Positions 1-10,486 are shown, counted from the first letter of the stretch. The stretch is 64,000 bases of DNA from Clostridia bacterium (GCA_017399225.1 JAFQEB010000054.1:9204-73203); one strand, 5' to 3'. Notes: a model not told the origin generated them from the sequence alone. Program-made: numbers and translations.

Positions 1-2196
<2,196 letters not shown>

Positions 2197-2430
2197 CTAA
2201 GTCGTTTCCGCCTTGCGGGCTGTTCTTTAACTGTCTGTATTTTATCAATCTTTTACCTGAAAAAGCTATAAACTCATTTGCACAAAACATGCACTATCTT
2301 GTACATTTCACGTATTTTCACTATTTTTCGGCAGAAATCTCCGTCAATACGAGTTGTGTTTGTGTCATTATTGGCCATTACCGCGCCATTTAGGCCGAAT
2401 TACTCAACTTTTTCACATACTTGGTCATAT

Positions 2431-2497
2431 GCACAAAACCGGCAGAACATGCACAAAATGATACACGCATACACAAACTGATACGCATATGCACAAA
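2431..2497 (+). repeat. Four GCACAAA repeats spaced exactly 20 bp (putative operator array)
   Basis: The heptamer GCACAAA starts at 2431, 2451 and 2491, and a variant ACACAAA starts at 2471, so the period is exactly 20 bp. Each copy is preceded by CAT or CATAT. A fifth copy at 2280 is out of register. Twenty base pairs is about two helical turns, so the units face one side of the DNA. Direct repeats spaced about 21 bp are typical of AraC-family binding sites, and an AraC regulator is encoded at 3422. The assignment to that regulator is inference. Confidence 0.6.
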
Positions 2498-2553
2498 GCA
2501 GGCAGGAGGGCTTAGTTACCAGGAACAGCTCACTCAAATCTCCTGTAGACGAC

Positions 2554-2582
2554 TTGACTGCACACTGGGAATTTCATATAAT
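2554..2582 (+). promoter_or_regulatory. Sigma-A promoter for the phosphatase gene
   Basis: TTGACT and a perfect TATAAT are separated by exactly 17 bp, ending 64 bases before the ATG at 2647. The last GCACAAA repeat lies about 57 bp upstream of the -35 box, where an activator or repressor could act. Confidence 0.85.
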
Positions 2583-2646
2583 AAGAGCAAATAGCAAGCA
2601 AATACATAAGCCCTCCGCAAGGGAATACCGTCAATGAGGCACTCAA

Positions 2647-3354
2647 ATGATATACGTTTTATCTGACATTCATGGTCAGTCAAGAAGATTCCATTCAATC
2701 CTCAGCCAGATCGACCTTAAAGATGAGGATACACTCTACATCCTCGGTGATGTGATCGACCGCAATCCGGACGGAATCCGGATTCTGAGAGAGATCATGA
2801 GCCACCCCAACATGCAGATGCTGCTGGGAAACCATGAGCTCATGATGCTTCAATCCCTGTATTACCCATCTTCTGAAGCAGCTGCCCCGTCACCATACAT
2901 GTTAAGGTGGTACAGAAACGGCGGCAAAGTCACCCACGATTACCTGAAGCGCATCAGAAAGCAGCTGCGCGCTGAAATCTTCTCCTACCTTAACGCACTC
3001 CCCCTCAATATCCCCGTTCAGGTCAACGGACATCAATATCTCCTTGTACACGCAGCACCTGTAGAGATGTATCCCGACTACGGAGAACGCTATGATACTG
3101 AACGTGACTTTGCGGTCTGGTGGCGTCAGCTGGTGGAAGTATCCCCATCCGGCGAACGGACCATCATTTTCGGACACACCACAACCCATCATTACCAAAC
3201 TGATAATCCCATGCGGATATGGTATGGCAGCCATATGATCGGGATCGACTGCGGCTCCTCTTACCCTGATGGCATCAGCGCCGAGAATGGTTACTCTGGT
3301 CGTCTTGCCTGTCTCAGACTCGATGATATGAAAGAGTTTTACTCTGTAGATTAA
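2647..3354 (+). CDS. PPP-family metallophosphoesterase (ApaH/PrpE-like)
   Basis: This 235-residue cytoplasmic protein carries the metal-binding motifs of the PPP phosphatase family in order: SDIHG near residue 6, GDVIDRN near 35, GNHE near 62, and later HAAP and FGHTTTHHY histidines. Family members dephosphorylate Ser/Thr phosphoproteins or split diadenosine tetraphosphate; the substrate cannot be read from the sequence. The usual GDxxDRG motif has Asn in place of the last Gly. The start is the ATG after AATGAGGCACTCAA. It lies between lacZ and the AraC gene and has its own strong promoter, so co-control with galactoside use is possible but not shown. Confidence 0.88.
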   Translation: MIYVLSDIHGQSRRFHSILSQIDLKDEDTLYILGDVIDRNPDGIRILREIMSHPNMQMLLGNHELMMLQSLYYPSSEAAAPSPYMLRWYRNGGKVTHDYLKRIRKQLRAEIFSYLNALPLNIPVQVNGHQYLLVHAAPVEMYPDYGERYDTERDFAVWWRQLVEVSPSGERTIIFGHTTTHHYQTDNPMRIWYGSHMIGIDCGSSYPDGISAENGYSGRLACLRLDDMKEFYSVD

Positions 3355-3421
3355 CTCCAGTTATCACAACCGGAAGTTCGCTGTTCTTCTACTTCGTCCA
3401 TTCCGAAAGGCGGGTATACAT

Positions 3422-4279
3422 ATGTATATCAATTCTGGCTATCTGAACAACTCCAAGCTGCCGTTCAAAGACAAGTCGCAGCCTCTGATCGTGGGCAGCT
3501 GTGGTACATACCGCCTCAAAACGCACAAAAAGCTGCCGACCTGGGCTCCCCGTGGACGCGTTGACTGGCAGCTGCTGTTTGTTGCTTCCGGTAAAACCCA
3601 CTTTTACATTGGCGGAAAAGACCAGATTGTGACTGCCGGTCACATGGTTCTTTTCCAGCCCAAGGAAGAGCAGCACTACGAGTATTTCGGTGAAGACAAG
3701 CCCGAAGTCTACTGGGTTCACTTTACCGGCAGCTCTGTAAAGGAGATTCTGCGCTCCTATGACATTCCGCTGGACGAGCACATTTTCTTTGCCGGAACGC
3801 CCGCAGCCTACACCCAGCTGTTCAAGAACATGATTGAGGAGTTCCAGAACTGCAAGGTTGGGTACCGGCAGATGCTGGAGATGAACCTTCGCCAGCTGTT
3901 CCTGATGATCCAGCGCACCCGCCTTGAGAAGCCCCCGCTTGTTACCACGGCTGTTCAGCAGGAGATGGACTTTGCTCGTCAGTATTTCCATGAGCATTAC
4001 AACGAGCCCATCAATATTGAAGAGTATGCCCAATCCAGGCATACCAGCATCAGCCTGTTCATGCGCAACTTCAAGAAGGTATACGGTGTATCCCCGAAGC
4101 AGTACATCCTCAACATCCGCATGAACAACGCGCAGAATCTGTTGGAATCCACCGACTACACAGTCGCTGAGATCGCGGCCATTGTCGGTTATGACAATGC
4201 GCTCTATTTCAGCCGCATCTATCACAAGCAGAAAGGACAGGCTCCGTCCGACTACCGGAAGAAGATGAAGGAGCAGTGA
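3422..4279 (+). CDS. AraC-family transcriptional regulator (sugar-sensing type)
   Basis: This 285-residue regulator has an N-terminal cupin-like arm (about residues 30-150, including TAGHMVLFQPKEEQHYEYF) and two C-terminal helix-turn-helix motifs (about 185-285). The second helix region ends with the typical VAEIAAIVGYDNALYFSRIY signature followed by GQAPSDYR. Such proteins usually activate sugar genes when a sugar binds the cupin. It lies between lacZ and galK and is the obvious candidate to bind the 20-bp periodic repeats at 2431-2497. An AAAGGCGGG element precedes the ATG by about 8 bases. A strong terminator follows, so galK is transcribed separately. Confidence 0.93.
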   Translation: MYINSGYLNNSKLPFKDKSQPLIVGSCGTYRLKTHKKLPTWAPRGRVDWQLLFVASGKTHFYIGGKDQIVTAGHMVLFQPKEEQHYEYFGEDKPEVYWVHFTGSSVKEILRSYDIPLDEHIFFAGTPAAYTQLFKNMIEEFQNCKVGYRQMLEMNLRQLFLMIQRTRLEKPPLVTTAVQQEMDFARQYFHEHYNEPINIEEYAQSRHTSISLFMRNFKKVYGVSPKQYILNIRMNNAQNLLESTDYTVAEIAAIVGYDNALYFSRIYHKQKGQAPSDYRKKMKEQ

Positions 4280-4295
4280 TCCGATCCCCGCAATA

Positions 4296-4340
4296 AGCCG
4301 CGAAGTGGCGCAGATACGCCGCTTCACGGCTTTTTCTTTT
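4296..4340 (+). terminator. Rho-independent terminator after the AraC gene
   Basis: A 15-bp stem (AGCCGCGAAGTGGCG pairing with CGCCGCTTCACGGCT, two G-U pairs) and a short loop are followed by TTTTTCTTTT. Confidence 0.9.
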
Positions 4341-4476
4341 GCCAGTAGACAGCTTGAAGTGACAAAGACTGGCCGCGAACTGTATCAATTTGTGTATATA
4401 TTTTCGAATTCCGTTCATTCCCCCCGAGGCAATCCGACGGTTAATATAATAACAAAGCAAAGGAAGGGGTGTACTC

Positions 4477-5610
4477 ATGGATCAGCACTTTACCTACTCC
4501 GCACCGGGACGCACCGAAATCAGTGGAAATCATACAGACCACCAACATGGATGCGTTTTTGCGGCAGCAGTCAACCTTGAGACTGTCGCTGACGTTGAGC
4601 TTGTTGCAGAGAACACGATCACGGTCTACTCCGAAGGTTATCCGAGCTTCAGCATCGATTTGGATGATCTGCAGGCGCATCCGGAGGAGAAGAACACGAC
4701 CATCGCTCTTGTCCGTGGCGTCGCTGCCGGCTTTGTCCAGCGTGGCGCGACATTGCACGGCTTTCAGATGCGGGCGCATTCGTCCGTCCTTCCCGGCAGC
4801 GGTCTGAGCTCCTCAGCAGCCTTTGAGGTGCTGATCGGCACGATCATCAACGACCTGTTCTGCAATGGGAAGTTCACCCCTGTTGAGATTGCCCAGATCG
4901 CTCAGTATGCAGAGAACGCCTTCTTTGGTAAGCCCTGCGGCCTGATGGATCAGATGGCTTCTTCCGTGGGCGGCCTTGTCTTCATCGACTTCGCCAACCC
5001 TGCCGTGCCTGTGGTGGAGAGGATCGACTTTGACTTCGCCGCCACAAACCATGCCCTGTGCATCATCGACAGCGGTGCTGATCATGCCGATCTGACGGAT
5101 GAATACGGCGCTATCCCCGGTGAGCTGGCTCAGATCTGCCAATGGTTCGGAAAGAAGACGCTGCGCCAGGTTCATCAAAGAGATTTCCTGGCTGCTATCC
5201 CTGATCTTCGCGGCAGCATCCCCGACCGTGCCATTCTCCGCGCTATCCATGTCTACCAGGAGAACGAGCGTGTCAGGAAGCAGGTGCAGGCACTGAAGGA
5301 TAATGACTTCAGCACCTTCCTGCGCCTGGTTACGGAGTCCGGCAAGAGCTCCTGGACGTATCTGCAGAACATCTATCCTGCGGGTGAAACCGAACTGCAG
5401 CCGGTGGCGATCGCGCTGGCCATGTGCGATACACTCCTGCAGGGCAAAGGCGCTTATCGTGTGCACGGCGGCGGTTTCGCCGGTACGGTGCAGGCTTTTG
5501 TTCCCTTTGATATGCTGGAGGATTTCAAGCAGCATATCGAGGCCGTGCTGGGCATGGACAGCTGCCATGTGCTGTCTATCCGTTCCGAAGGTGGAATTCG
5601 ACTGGAATAA
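4477..5610 (+). CDS. galK: Galactokinase, divergent short form (paralog 1)
   Basis: This GHMP kinase is expected to phosphorylate galactose at C1 as the first Leloir step. The protein is 377 residues and starts almost directly at the sugar-binding motif (APGRTEISGNHTDHQ, residues 9-23), so it lacks the N-terminal 20-40 residues of most galactokinases. The ATP loop LPGSGLSSSAAFE (about 107-120) and the C-terminal GGGFAGT are intact. The motif normally reading GEHTD has Asn for the sugar-contacting Glu. Its ribosome binding site is AAAGGAAGGGG. It is 11 bases upstream of galT, in a galK-galT-galE operon. A second paralog with the same Asn is at 33365. Confidence 0.92.
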   Translation: MDQHFTYSAPGRTEISGNHTDHQHGCVFAAAVNLETVADVELVAENTITVYSEGYPSFSIDLDDLQAHPEEKNTTIALVRGVAAGFVQRGATLHGFQMRAHSSVLPGSGLSSSAAFEVLIGTIINDLFCNGKFTPVEIAQIAQYAENAFFGKPCGLMDQMASSVGGLVFIDFANPAVPVVERIDFDFAATNHALCIIDSGADHADLTDEYGAIPGELAQICQWFGKKTLRQVHQRDFLAAIPDLRGSIPDRAILRAIHVYQENERVRKQVQALKDNDFSTFLRLVTESGKSSWTYLQNIYPAGETELQPVAIALAMCDTLLQGKGAYRVHGGGFAGTVQAFVPFDMLEDFKQHIEAVLGMDSCHVLSIRSEGGIRLE

Positions 5611-5621
5611 GGAGGTTGTCC

Positions 5622-7112
5622 ATGGATATCAACACTTACATCACTTCCTTGATTCAATACGCACTGAACAGAGGGCTGATCGAACCTTGCGACCGGAATT
5701 ACGCCATCAACCAGCTGCTTCAGTGCCTGAAGATTGACACTTACGAAGAAGCCGAGCCCTGTGTCATCGCGCTGGAAGACATCCTGAAGGGCCTGACTGA
5801 CGATGCTGTGGCCCGCGGCGTTTGCAGCGACGACATCACCAGCCGCGACCTGCTGGACACCATGCTGATGGGTGCATTGACGCCCAGACCTCATGAAGTC
5901 CGCAAGCATTTTGAGGAGCTGCTCAGCCAGGATCCGCAGGCCGCCACAGACTGGTTCTACAAGTTCTCTCAGGATACGGACTACATCCGGCGCTACCGCA
6001 TCCAGAAGGATATGCACTGGCTTGCAGCAACGGAATACGGCACCCTTGATATGACGATCAACCTGAGCAAGCCCGAAAAAGATCCCAAGGCCATCGCAAC
6101 CGCCGCTGCTGCCCCGATGGCAGGATACCCCAAATGCCTGCTCTGCGCGGAAAACGAGGGGTACGCCGGGAGAATGAATCACCCCGCCCGACAGAATCAT
6201 CGCATTATCCCTCTCAAACTTGATGGCTCGGACTGGTATATGCAGTACAGCCCCTATGTCTACTACAACGAGCACTGCATCGTCTTCAACGCCAGCCACA
6301 CGCCAATGACCATCAACCGGAATACCTTTGCCAAGCTGCTGGATTTCGTCACCATCTTCCCGCACTACTTCATCGGCTCCAACGCTGACCTGCCCATTGT
6401 GGGCGGCAGCATCCTGACCCACGAGCATTTCCAGGGCGGTCGGCAGGCATTTGCCATGAGCAAGGCGCCCATGGAGAAGACCATCACCTTCAAGGGGTAT
6501 CCGAAGGTTAAGGCCGGTCTGGTCAAATGGCCCATGAGCGTCATCCGACTGTCCAGCCCTGATAAGGAAGAACTCATTGATCTGGCAGACAGGATTCTGC
6601 AGGTATGGCGGGGCTACACAGACGAAAGCGCCTTCATCTTCGCCCAGACCCAGGGCGTGGGCCATAATACAATCACGCCTATCGCCCGCCGCAAGGGCAA
6701 GAACTACGAGCTGGATCTGGTTCTGCGCAACAACATCACCACCGCAGAACACCCTCTCGGCGTCTTCCATCCACACAGCGAGCTCCATCATATCAAGAAG
6801 GAGAACATCGGCCTGATTGAGGTCATGGGTCTGGCGGTTCTGCCCGCCCGCCTGAAGGATGAGCTGGCCCGTCTGGAGGTCGCCATCCTCAACAATCAGG
6901 AGCTGACCGGCGATTTGGAGAAGCACAGGGACTGGGTGGCGCAGATCAAGAGCAGAAATGTTCTCACCAAGGAAAACACCAGCTGCATCCTCCGTATCGA
7001 GGTCGGCAAAGTGTTCGCCAAGGTGCTTGAGCACGCTGGTGTATTCAAGCGGACGCCGGAAGGGCGCGCAGCGTTCCTACACTTCATTGACAAAGTAAAC
7101 GAAGGCAATTGA
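5622..7112 (+). CDS. galT: UDP-glucose--hexose-1-phosphate uridylyltransferase, class II GalT
   Basis: The enzyme swaps galactose-1-phosphate and UDP-glucose to give UDP-galactose and glucose-1-phosphate. At 496 residues it matches the larger Firmicutes class II family rather than the 350-residue E. coli type. The active-site region GGSILTHEHFQGG carries the HxHxQ-like motif. The ATG sits 7 bases after AAGGAGG; an upstream in-frame TTG overlaps that ribosome binding site and is unlikely. It lies between galK and galE with 11 and 24 base gaps, which implies one transcript. Confidence 0.95.
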   Translation: MDINTYITSLIQYALNRGLIEPCDRNYAINQLLQCLKIDTYEEAEPCVIALEDILKGLTDDAVARGVCSDDITSRDLLDTMLMGALTPRPHEVRKHFEELLSQDPQAATDWFYKFSQDTDYIRRYRIQKDMHWLAATEYGTLDMTINLSKPEKDPKAIATAAAAPMAGYPKCLLCAENEGYAGRMNHPARQNHRIIPLKLDGSDWYMQYSPYVYYNEHCIVFNASHTPMTINRNTFAKLLDFVTIFPHYFIGSNADLPIVGGSILTHEHFQGGRQAFAMSKAPMEKTITFKGYPKVKAGLVKWPMSVIRLSSPDKEELIDLADRILQVWRGYTDESAFIFAQTQGVGHNTITPIARRKGKNYELDLVLRNNITTAEHPLGVFHPHSELHHIKKENIGLIEVMGLAVLPARLKDELARLEVAILNNQELTGDLEKHRDWVAQIKSRNVLTKENTSCILRIEVGKVFAKVLEHAGVFKRTPEGRAAFLHFIDKVNEGN

Positions 7113-7136
7113 CCCAAGTATATGGAGGAATCAGAT

Positions 7137-8140
7137 ATGCAGGTTCTTGTTACAGGTGGAGCCGGGTACATTGGCAGCCACACTGTTGTGGAATTGATCA
7201 ATGCCGGACATCAGGTGATCATTGTGGACGATCTGTCCAATGCCAAGGCGTCAGTTGTTGATCGCATCCAGATCATCACGGGTGTGCGTCCTCAGTTCTA
7301 TCAGCTTGACTGCTGCAGCAGCGACTCATCAATGTGTTCCGTCTTAACAAAGTTGATGCAGTGATCCATTTCGCAGCTTTCAAGGCAGTCGGCGAAAGCG
7401 TTCAGAAGCCTCTTGAGTATTACCGGAACAACATTAACAGCACCCTGATGCTGCTTGAAGCGATGGAAGCCGGTGGCTGCAAAAACCTTGTATTCTCGTC
7501 CTCTGCCACTGTCTACGGCCCGAACAACCCGCATCCCTACAAGGAAGATATGCCCGCGATCCAGTCTTCCAGCCCCTACGGTTGGACAAAGGTCATGATC
7601 GAACGCATCCTGACAGACTATGTCGCAGTGCATCCGGACTTCTGTGCAGTACTGCTCCGCTACTTCAATCCCATTGGTGCTCACGATTCCGCTTTGCTGG
7701 GCGATGATCCCAACGGCATCCCCAACAACCTGATGCCCTACATCGGTCGTGTCGCTGCCGGAAAGCTGGATCACCTGACGATTTTCGGCGGTGACTACGA
7801 GACTCCTGACGGCACCTGCCTGAGAGACTACATCCACGTTGTCGATCTGGCTGTTGGTCATGTGAAGGCGTTGGAGTATGCACAGCACAACAGGGGCGTG
7901 GAAGCTATTAACCTCGGCGCAGGCGTCGGCGTCTCTGTACTGGATCTCGTCAAAACCTTTGAGCGGGTCAATGGCATCACGCTGCCTTACATCATCGGCC
8001 CCCGCCGCTCCGGCGATCTCCCGGCTTTCTGGGCAGACGCAGAGAAAGCAAAGAAGCTGTTGAACTGGCAAGCCGTCCACACACTGGACGACATGTGCAT
8101 CAGCTCCTGGAAATACGCGCAGAACGAAAGCAACTACTAA
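7137..8140 (+). pseudogene. galE: UDP-glucose 4-epimerase with a frameshift near 7310-7333
   Basis: The family interconverts UDP-glucose and UDP-galactose. The 5' part reads [20 protein letters not shown] (Rossmann GxxGxxG), then the frame closes at 7362-7364. The rest continues one frame over from about 7310, including FSSSATVYG, SPYGWTK (the catalytic YxxxK) and LRYFNPIGAH, to a normal C-terminus. Gain of one base, or loss of two, in the TGCTGCAGCAGCGAC stretch would restore a protein of about 334 residues. Either the gene is broken, or this is a sequencing or assembly error. The ATG at 7137 fits [13 protein letters not shown] of the family better than the upstream ATG at 7122. Confidence 0.9.
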
Positions 8141-8251
8141 ACAAGCTGGAATGACATCGCTTGCATGATCTGACCATGAAGAAGATCCATGCTAAGTTAG
8201 AGATACGAGAGGATTAGGTGACTGAGGTGTTACAAGCGTCACAGTCCCATT

Positions 8252-8290
8252 GGGGCTTACTGCTTCGGTATGAGGCAGTAAGCCCCTTTT
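8252..8290 (+). terminator. Terminator of the gal operon
   Basis: A perfect 12-bp stem (GGGGCTTACTGC with GCAGTAAGCCCC) and an 11-base loop are followed by TTTTCATTT. Confidence 0.92.
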
Positions 8291-8450
8291 CATTTGCGAT
8301 GTCGAATCCTGAAGCATTTTCTAACATATTGGTGGTTCTTGTAACCTCCCCCAACACCCGTTTAGAAAAAAATTTTTTAGTTCATTTCAAATGTGTACGT
8401 TTTTGACACATTTGACGGCTAAGCTGGTGTTGGCAGAAGGAGGCGACGAA
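8291..8450. other. AT-rich intergenic stretch at the left side of the Tn916-like remnant
   Basis: No gene is visible. The stretch contains an AT palindrome (TTAGAAAAAAATTTTTTAG near 8362) and two spaced TTGACxxATTTGAC-like words near 8400. It probably includes the left boundary of the decayed mobile module, but no matching att repeat was found. Confidence 0.4.
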
Positions 8451-8519
8451 GTGAGGGCCAACGAACGGCGTCAAACGATCTGGCACTCATTGTGTCGCAT
8501 CCGTCAAATGACTGTATGA
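8451..8519 (+). pseudogene. Truncated HTH regulator remnant of a mobile module
   Basis: A GTG start 5 bases after AAGGAGG opens a 22-codon frame, MRANERRQTIWHSLCRIRQM and two more residues. From memory, the opening MRANERRQ resembles small DeoR-type helix-turn-helix proteins that often precede xis in Clostridia conjugative elements, so this is read as a 5' stub of such a gene. Its TGA overlaps the xis ATG as ATGA, so it could still act as a translationally coupled leader. Confidence 0.5.
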
Positions 8520-8722
8520 CAACGATTCAACCCGCCGTACCGATCTGCGAAAAAGCTGCACTCACGATTGAAGAAGCAGCTGCCTTCTCGAATATCGGTA
8601 TTAACAAACTACGGGAGATCACAAATGAGAGAAACTGCGACTTTGTTTTCTTTGTCGGGAACAAACGTTTGATCAAGCGCAAGCGCTTTGAGCAATACCT
8701 TGACAGGGTATTTTCTTTGTAA
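8516..8722 (+). CDS. xis: Excisionase, Tn916 Xis-like
   Basis: This 68-residue winged-helix protein matches the Tn916 excisionase pattern: P-[IV]-x(4)-ALTIEEAAAFSNIGINKL for the helix-turn-helix, and NKRLIKRKRFEQYLD for the wing and C-terminal helix. Xis proteins bend the ends of the element and favour excision by the tyrosine integrase. The ATG overlaps the stop of the preceding stub, which suggests coupling; a GTG at 8492 is an alternative but has no ribosome binding site. The gene looks intact although its partner integrase is not. Confidence 0.82.
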   Translation: MTTIQPAVPICEKAALTIEEAAAFSNIGINKLREITNERNCDFVFFVGNKRLIKRKRFEQYLDRVFSL

Positions 8723-8850
8723 ATGAAGCAGATTTCTTTGATTTTCTTTTTGATTACACCTTTTCAGAGATGACAGATTTACCCGCGATATGATATACTA
8801 TCTATGTCATACCAAGGCTCTCTGCCCTGTTGAACAGAAAGGAGATTGGC

Positions 8851-9465
8851 ATGGCTATAAAATGCAATGATTCCAAGAGAAGAGATCACAAGGGTCGCAT
8901 CTTGAAAACAGGAGAGAGCCAACGCGCAGATTTGATCTATCAATATCGTTACACTGATATTCGAGGGAAACGCCACTGCATCTACAATTCTGACCTCAAA
9001 GCTCTCCGTGAAGAGGAGAAGCGTATTCCAGTCCAACTCACAATGGGCATCGATTACGCCGGCGGTAGTATTACTGTATGGGAGCTTTGCAAACGATACC
9101 ACAGTCTGAAGCACGCCATTGAAGTTCGCGCAAAACTTGATGTCGAACCCGTTGTTGATGGTATCTCCGGTTTTCTGTTTCTGAACTCTTGGAATGGTCC
9201 GCAATTCAACATGCACATTTCCAAAGCGGTCTGGACAACAATTGATCGGTATAATCGCAAGCACGAAGATCAGCTTCCTCATGCAACAGCACACCATCTA
9301 CGACACAGCTTCTGCACAAATCTGATTGACGCCGGCATGAATCCTAAGAATGTCCAGTATCTCATGGGCCATGCAAGTATCACGGTCACCATGAATGTAT
9401 ATGCACATTCTAACAGCGATAAAGCCGCTCAGGATTTTTTCCAAACGATCACCACATCAGTGTAA
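8851..9465 (+). pseudogene. int: Tn916-type tyrosine integrase with a large internal deletion
   Basis: Intact relatives have about 400 residues; this frame has 204. Residues 1-85 match the arm-binding domain (KRRDHKGRILKTGESQR is the classic opening) and the beginning of the core-binding region. The sequence then jumps at about residue 90 to the last 110 residues of the catalytic domain (FLFLNSWNG, HHLRHSFCTN, LMGHASITVTMNVYAH). The core-binding domain and the first catalytic Arg are gone, while the HxxR box, the second His and the Tyr remain. The frame is kept across the deletion. The start is the ATG after AAAGGAG. It cannot catalyse recombination but could still bind the arm sites at 9475-9507. 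Confidence 0.85.
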
Positions 9466-9474
9466 CCGCTTTTT

Positions 9475-9507
9475 TACTACACCATTACTACACCACTACT
9501 ACACCAT
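9475..9507 (+). repeat. Three tandem 11-bp repeats, putative integrase arm-type sites
   Basis: TACTACACCAT, TACTACACCAC and TACTACACCAT follow head to tail 10 bases after the int stop. Tn916 has short direct repeats bound by the integrase N-terminal domain near its ends, and position next to int supports the same role here. They mark the right end of the remnant. Confidence 0.65.
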
Positions 9508-9555
9508 TTGCCCGTAGATTTGCGAAAATTTACGTAGACTTACATAACAATAAAA

Positions 9556-9597
9556 AGTCCGCAACCCCTTGAATTCACAGGGTTTTGCAGACTTATG
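9556..9597. repeat. Imperfect palindrome at the right edge of the remnant
   Basis: AAGTCCGCAACCCC pairs imperfectly with GGGTTTTGCAGACTT around an AT-rich centre. It may be the int transcript terminator, or part of the old attachment site. No second copy was found at the left side. Confidence 0.4.
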
Positions 9598-9617
9598 AAG
9601 GGAAGTGTAAAATCACA

Positions 9618-10394
9618 ATGAGGTATCATATCGACACCATTCCCGTCTGGGACGCGATGAAGCTGGAGGGCGAGTGCTTCCTGTGCGCACTGCGGCGCAA
9701 GACTGAGCTGGGCGAGGTCGAGCATTATCTGGGTGCATCTGTCATGGAACCGGATACCCGCATCCAGGTCAACAAGAAGGGCTTCTGCTGCAATCATCAG
9801 CGGATGCTCTACGGCATGGATAACCGGCTGGGCCACGCGCTGATGCTGGAAAGCCACGTCGCCGAGACCAGAGAGCGGCTGGAGAAGCTGTGCAAGGAGA
9901 TCCGCAAGGCCGCCAAGGGCTCCGGCGGTTCCATCATCGACCGGCTGACCGGCAAGGCCCCCAGCACCGAAAAGCTGCTGGAGGACGCCGCCAACCATCT
10001 GGAGGAGCTGACAGAAACCTGCATGGTGTGCGACTCCATCGAAGAGAATATGGGCCGCTATCTGCATACCTTCTTCCACCTATACCAGAACGACACGGAG
10101 TTCCGCAAGAAGTTTGAGGCCTGCAAGGGCATGTGCATCCCCCATGCCGCGGAGGTATTGAAGCTCGCCCCGAAGGAGCTGAGCGGCGCTGCCCTGAGCG
10201 ACTTTGCCAACACGGTCTGCAACCTGGAGACCGAAGCCTTCGATCGTATGCAGGAGGACATCAGCTGGTTCTGCCGCAAGTTTGATTACCGCTATTATGA
10301 CGAGCCGTGGAAGAACAGCCGCGACGCTGTGGAGCGCACCGTCAACAAGCTCCGCAGCTGGTGCGTGGGCACCGAGCCCAACCCGAAGGACTGA
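9618..10394 (+). CDS. DUF6062-type protein of unknown function
   Basis: This cytoplasmic protein has 258 residues. It carries two CxxC pairs (CFLC near residue 16 and CMVC near 137) plus further Cys and His residues (FCCNH, CKGMCIPH), which suggests metal binding. I recognise it as the Clostridia family DUF6062 but know no function for it. The ATG before RYHIDTIPVWDAM matches where the conserved sequence begins; an in-frame TTG at 9585 lies inside the mobile remnant and is unlikely. Its upstream region was replaced by the element, so its native promoter may be lost. Confidence 0.75.
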   Translation: MRYHIDTIPVWDAMKLEGECFLCALRRKTELGEVEHYLGASVMEPDTRIQVNKKGFCCNHQRMLYGMDNRLGHALMLESHVAETRERLEKLCKEIRKAAKGSGGSIIDRLTGKAPSTEKLLEDAANHLEELTETCMVCDSIEENMGRYLHTFFHLYQNDTEFRKKFEACKGMCIPHAAEVLKLAPKELSGAALSDFANTVCNLETEAFDRMQEDISWFCRKFDYRYYDEPWKNSRDAVERTVNKLRSWCVGTEPNPKD

Positions 10395-10433
10395 GGCAAA
10401 AACGGGTTCTCCGACGCCACCGCATGGACTTTT

Positions 10434-10486
10434 TGACAGCATAAAGGCCGCACCATTGACCGGTGCGGCTTTATGCTGTCATTTTC
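10434..10486. terminator. Bidirectional terminator
   Basis: A nearly perfect palindrome (TGACAGCATAAAGGCCGCACC with GGTGCGGCTTTATGCTGTCA) lies between convergent genes and is followed by TTTT on the right; the left flank has AAAA-type sequence at GACTTTTTGAC. Confidence 0.88.

Noticed and set aside
2239..2275. Possible lacZ promoter on the minus strand (GATAAAAT)
   Set aside because: The -35 region has no convincing match; noted only in the description of the intergenic region.
4383..4450. Possible galK promoter (TGACAA with TATCAA, or TATAAT at 4445)
   Set aside because: Several poor combinations exist; none has both boxes at good spacing, so no promoter is listed.
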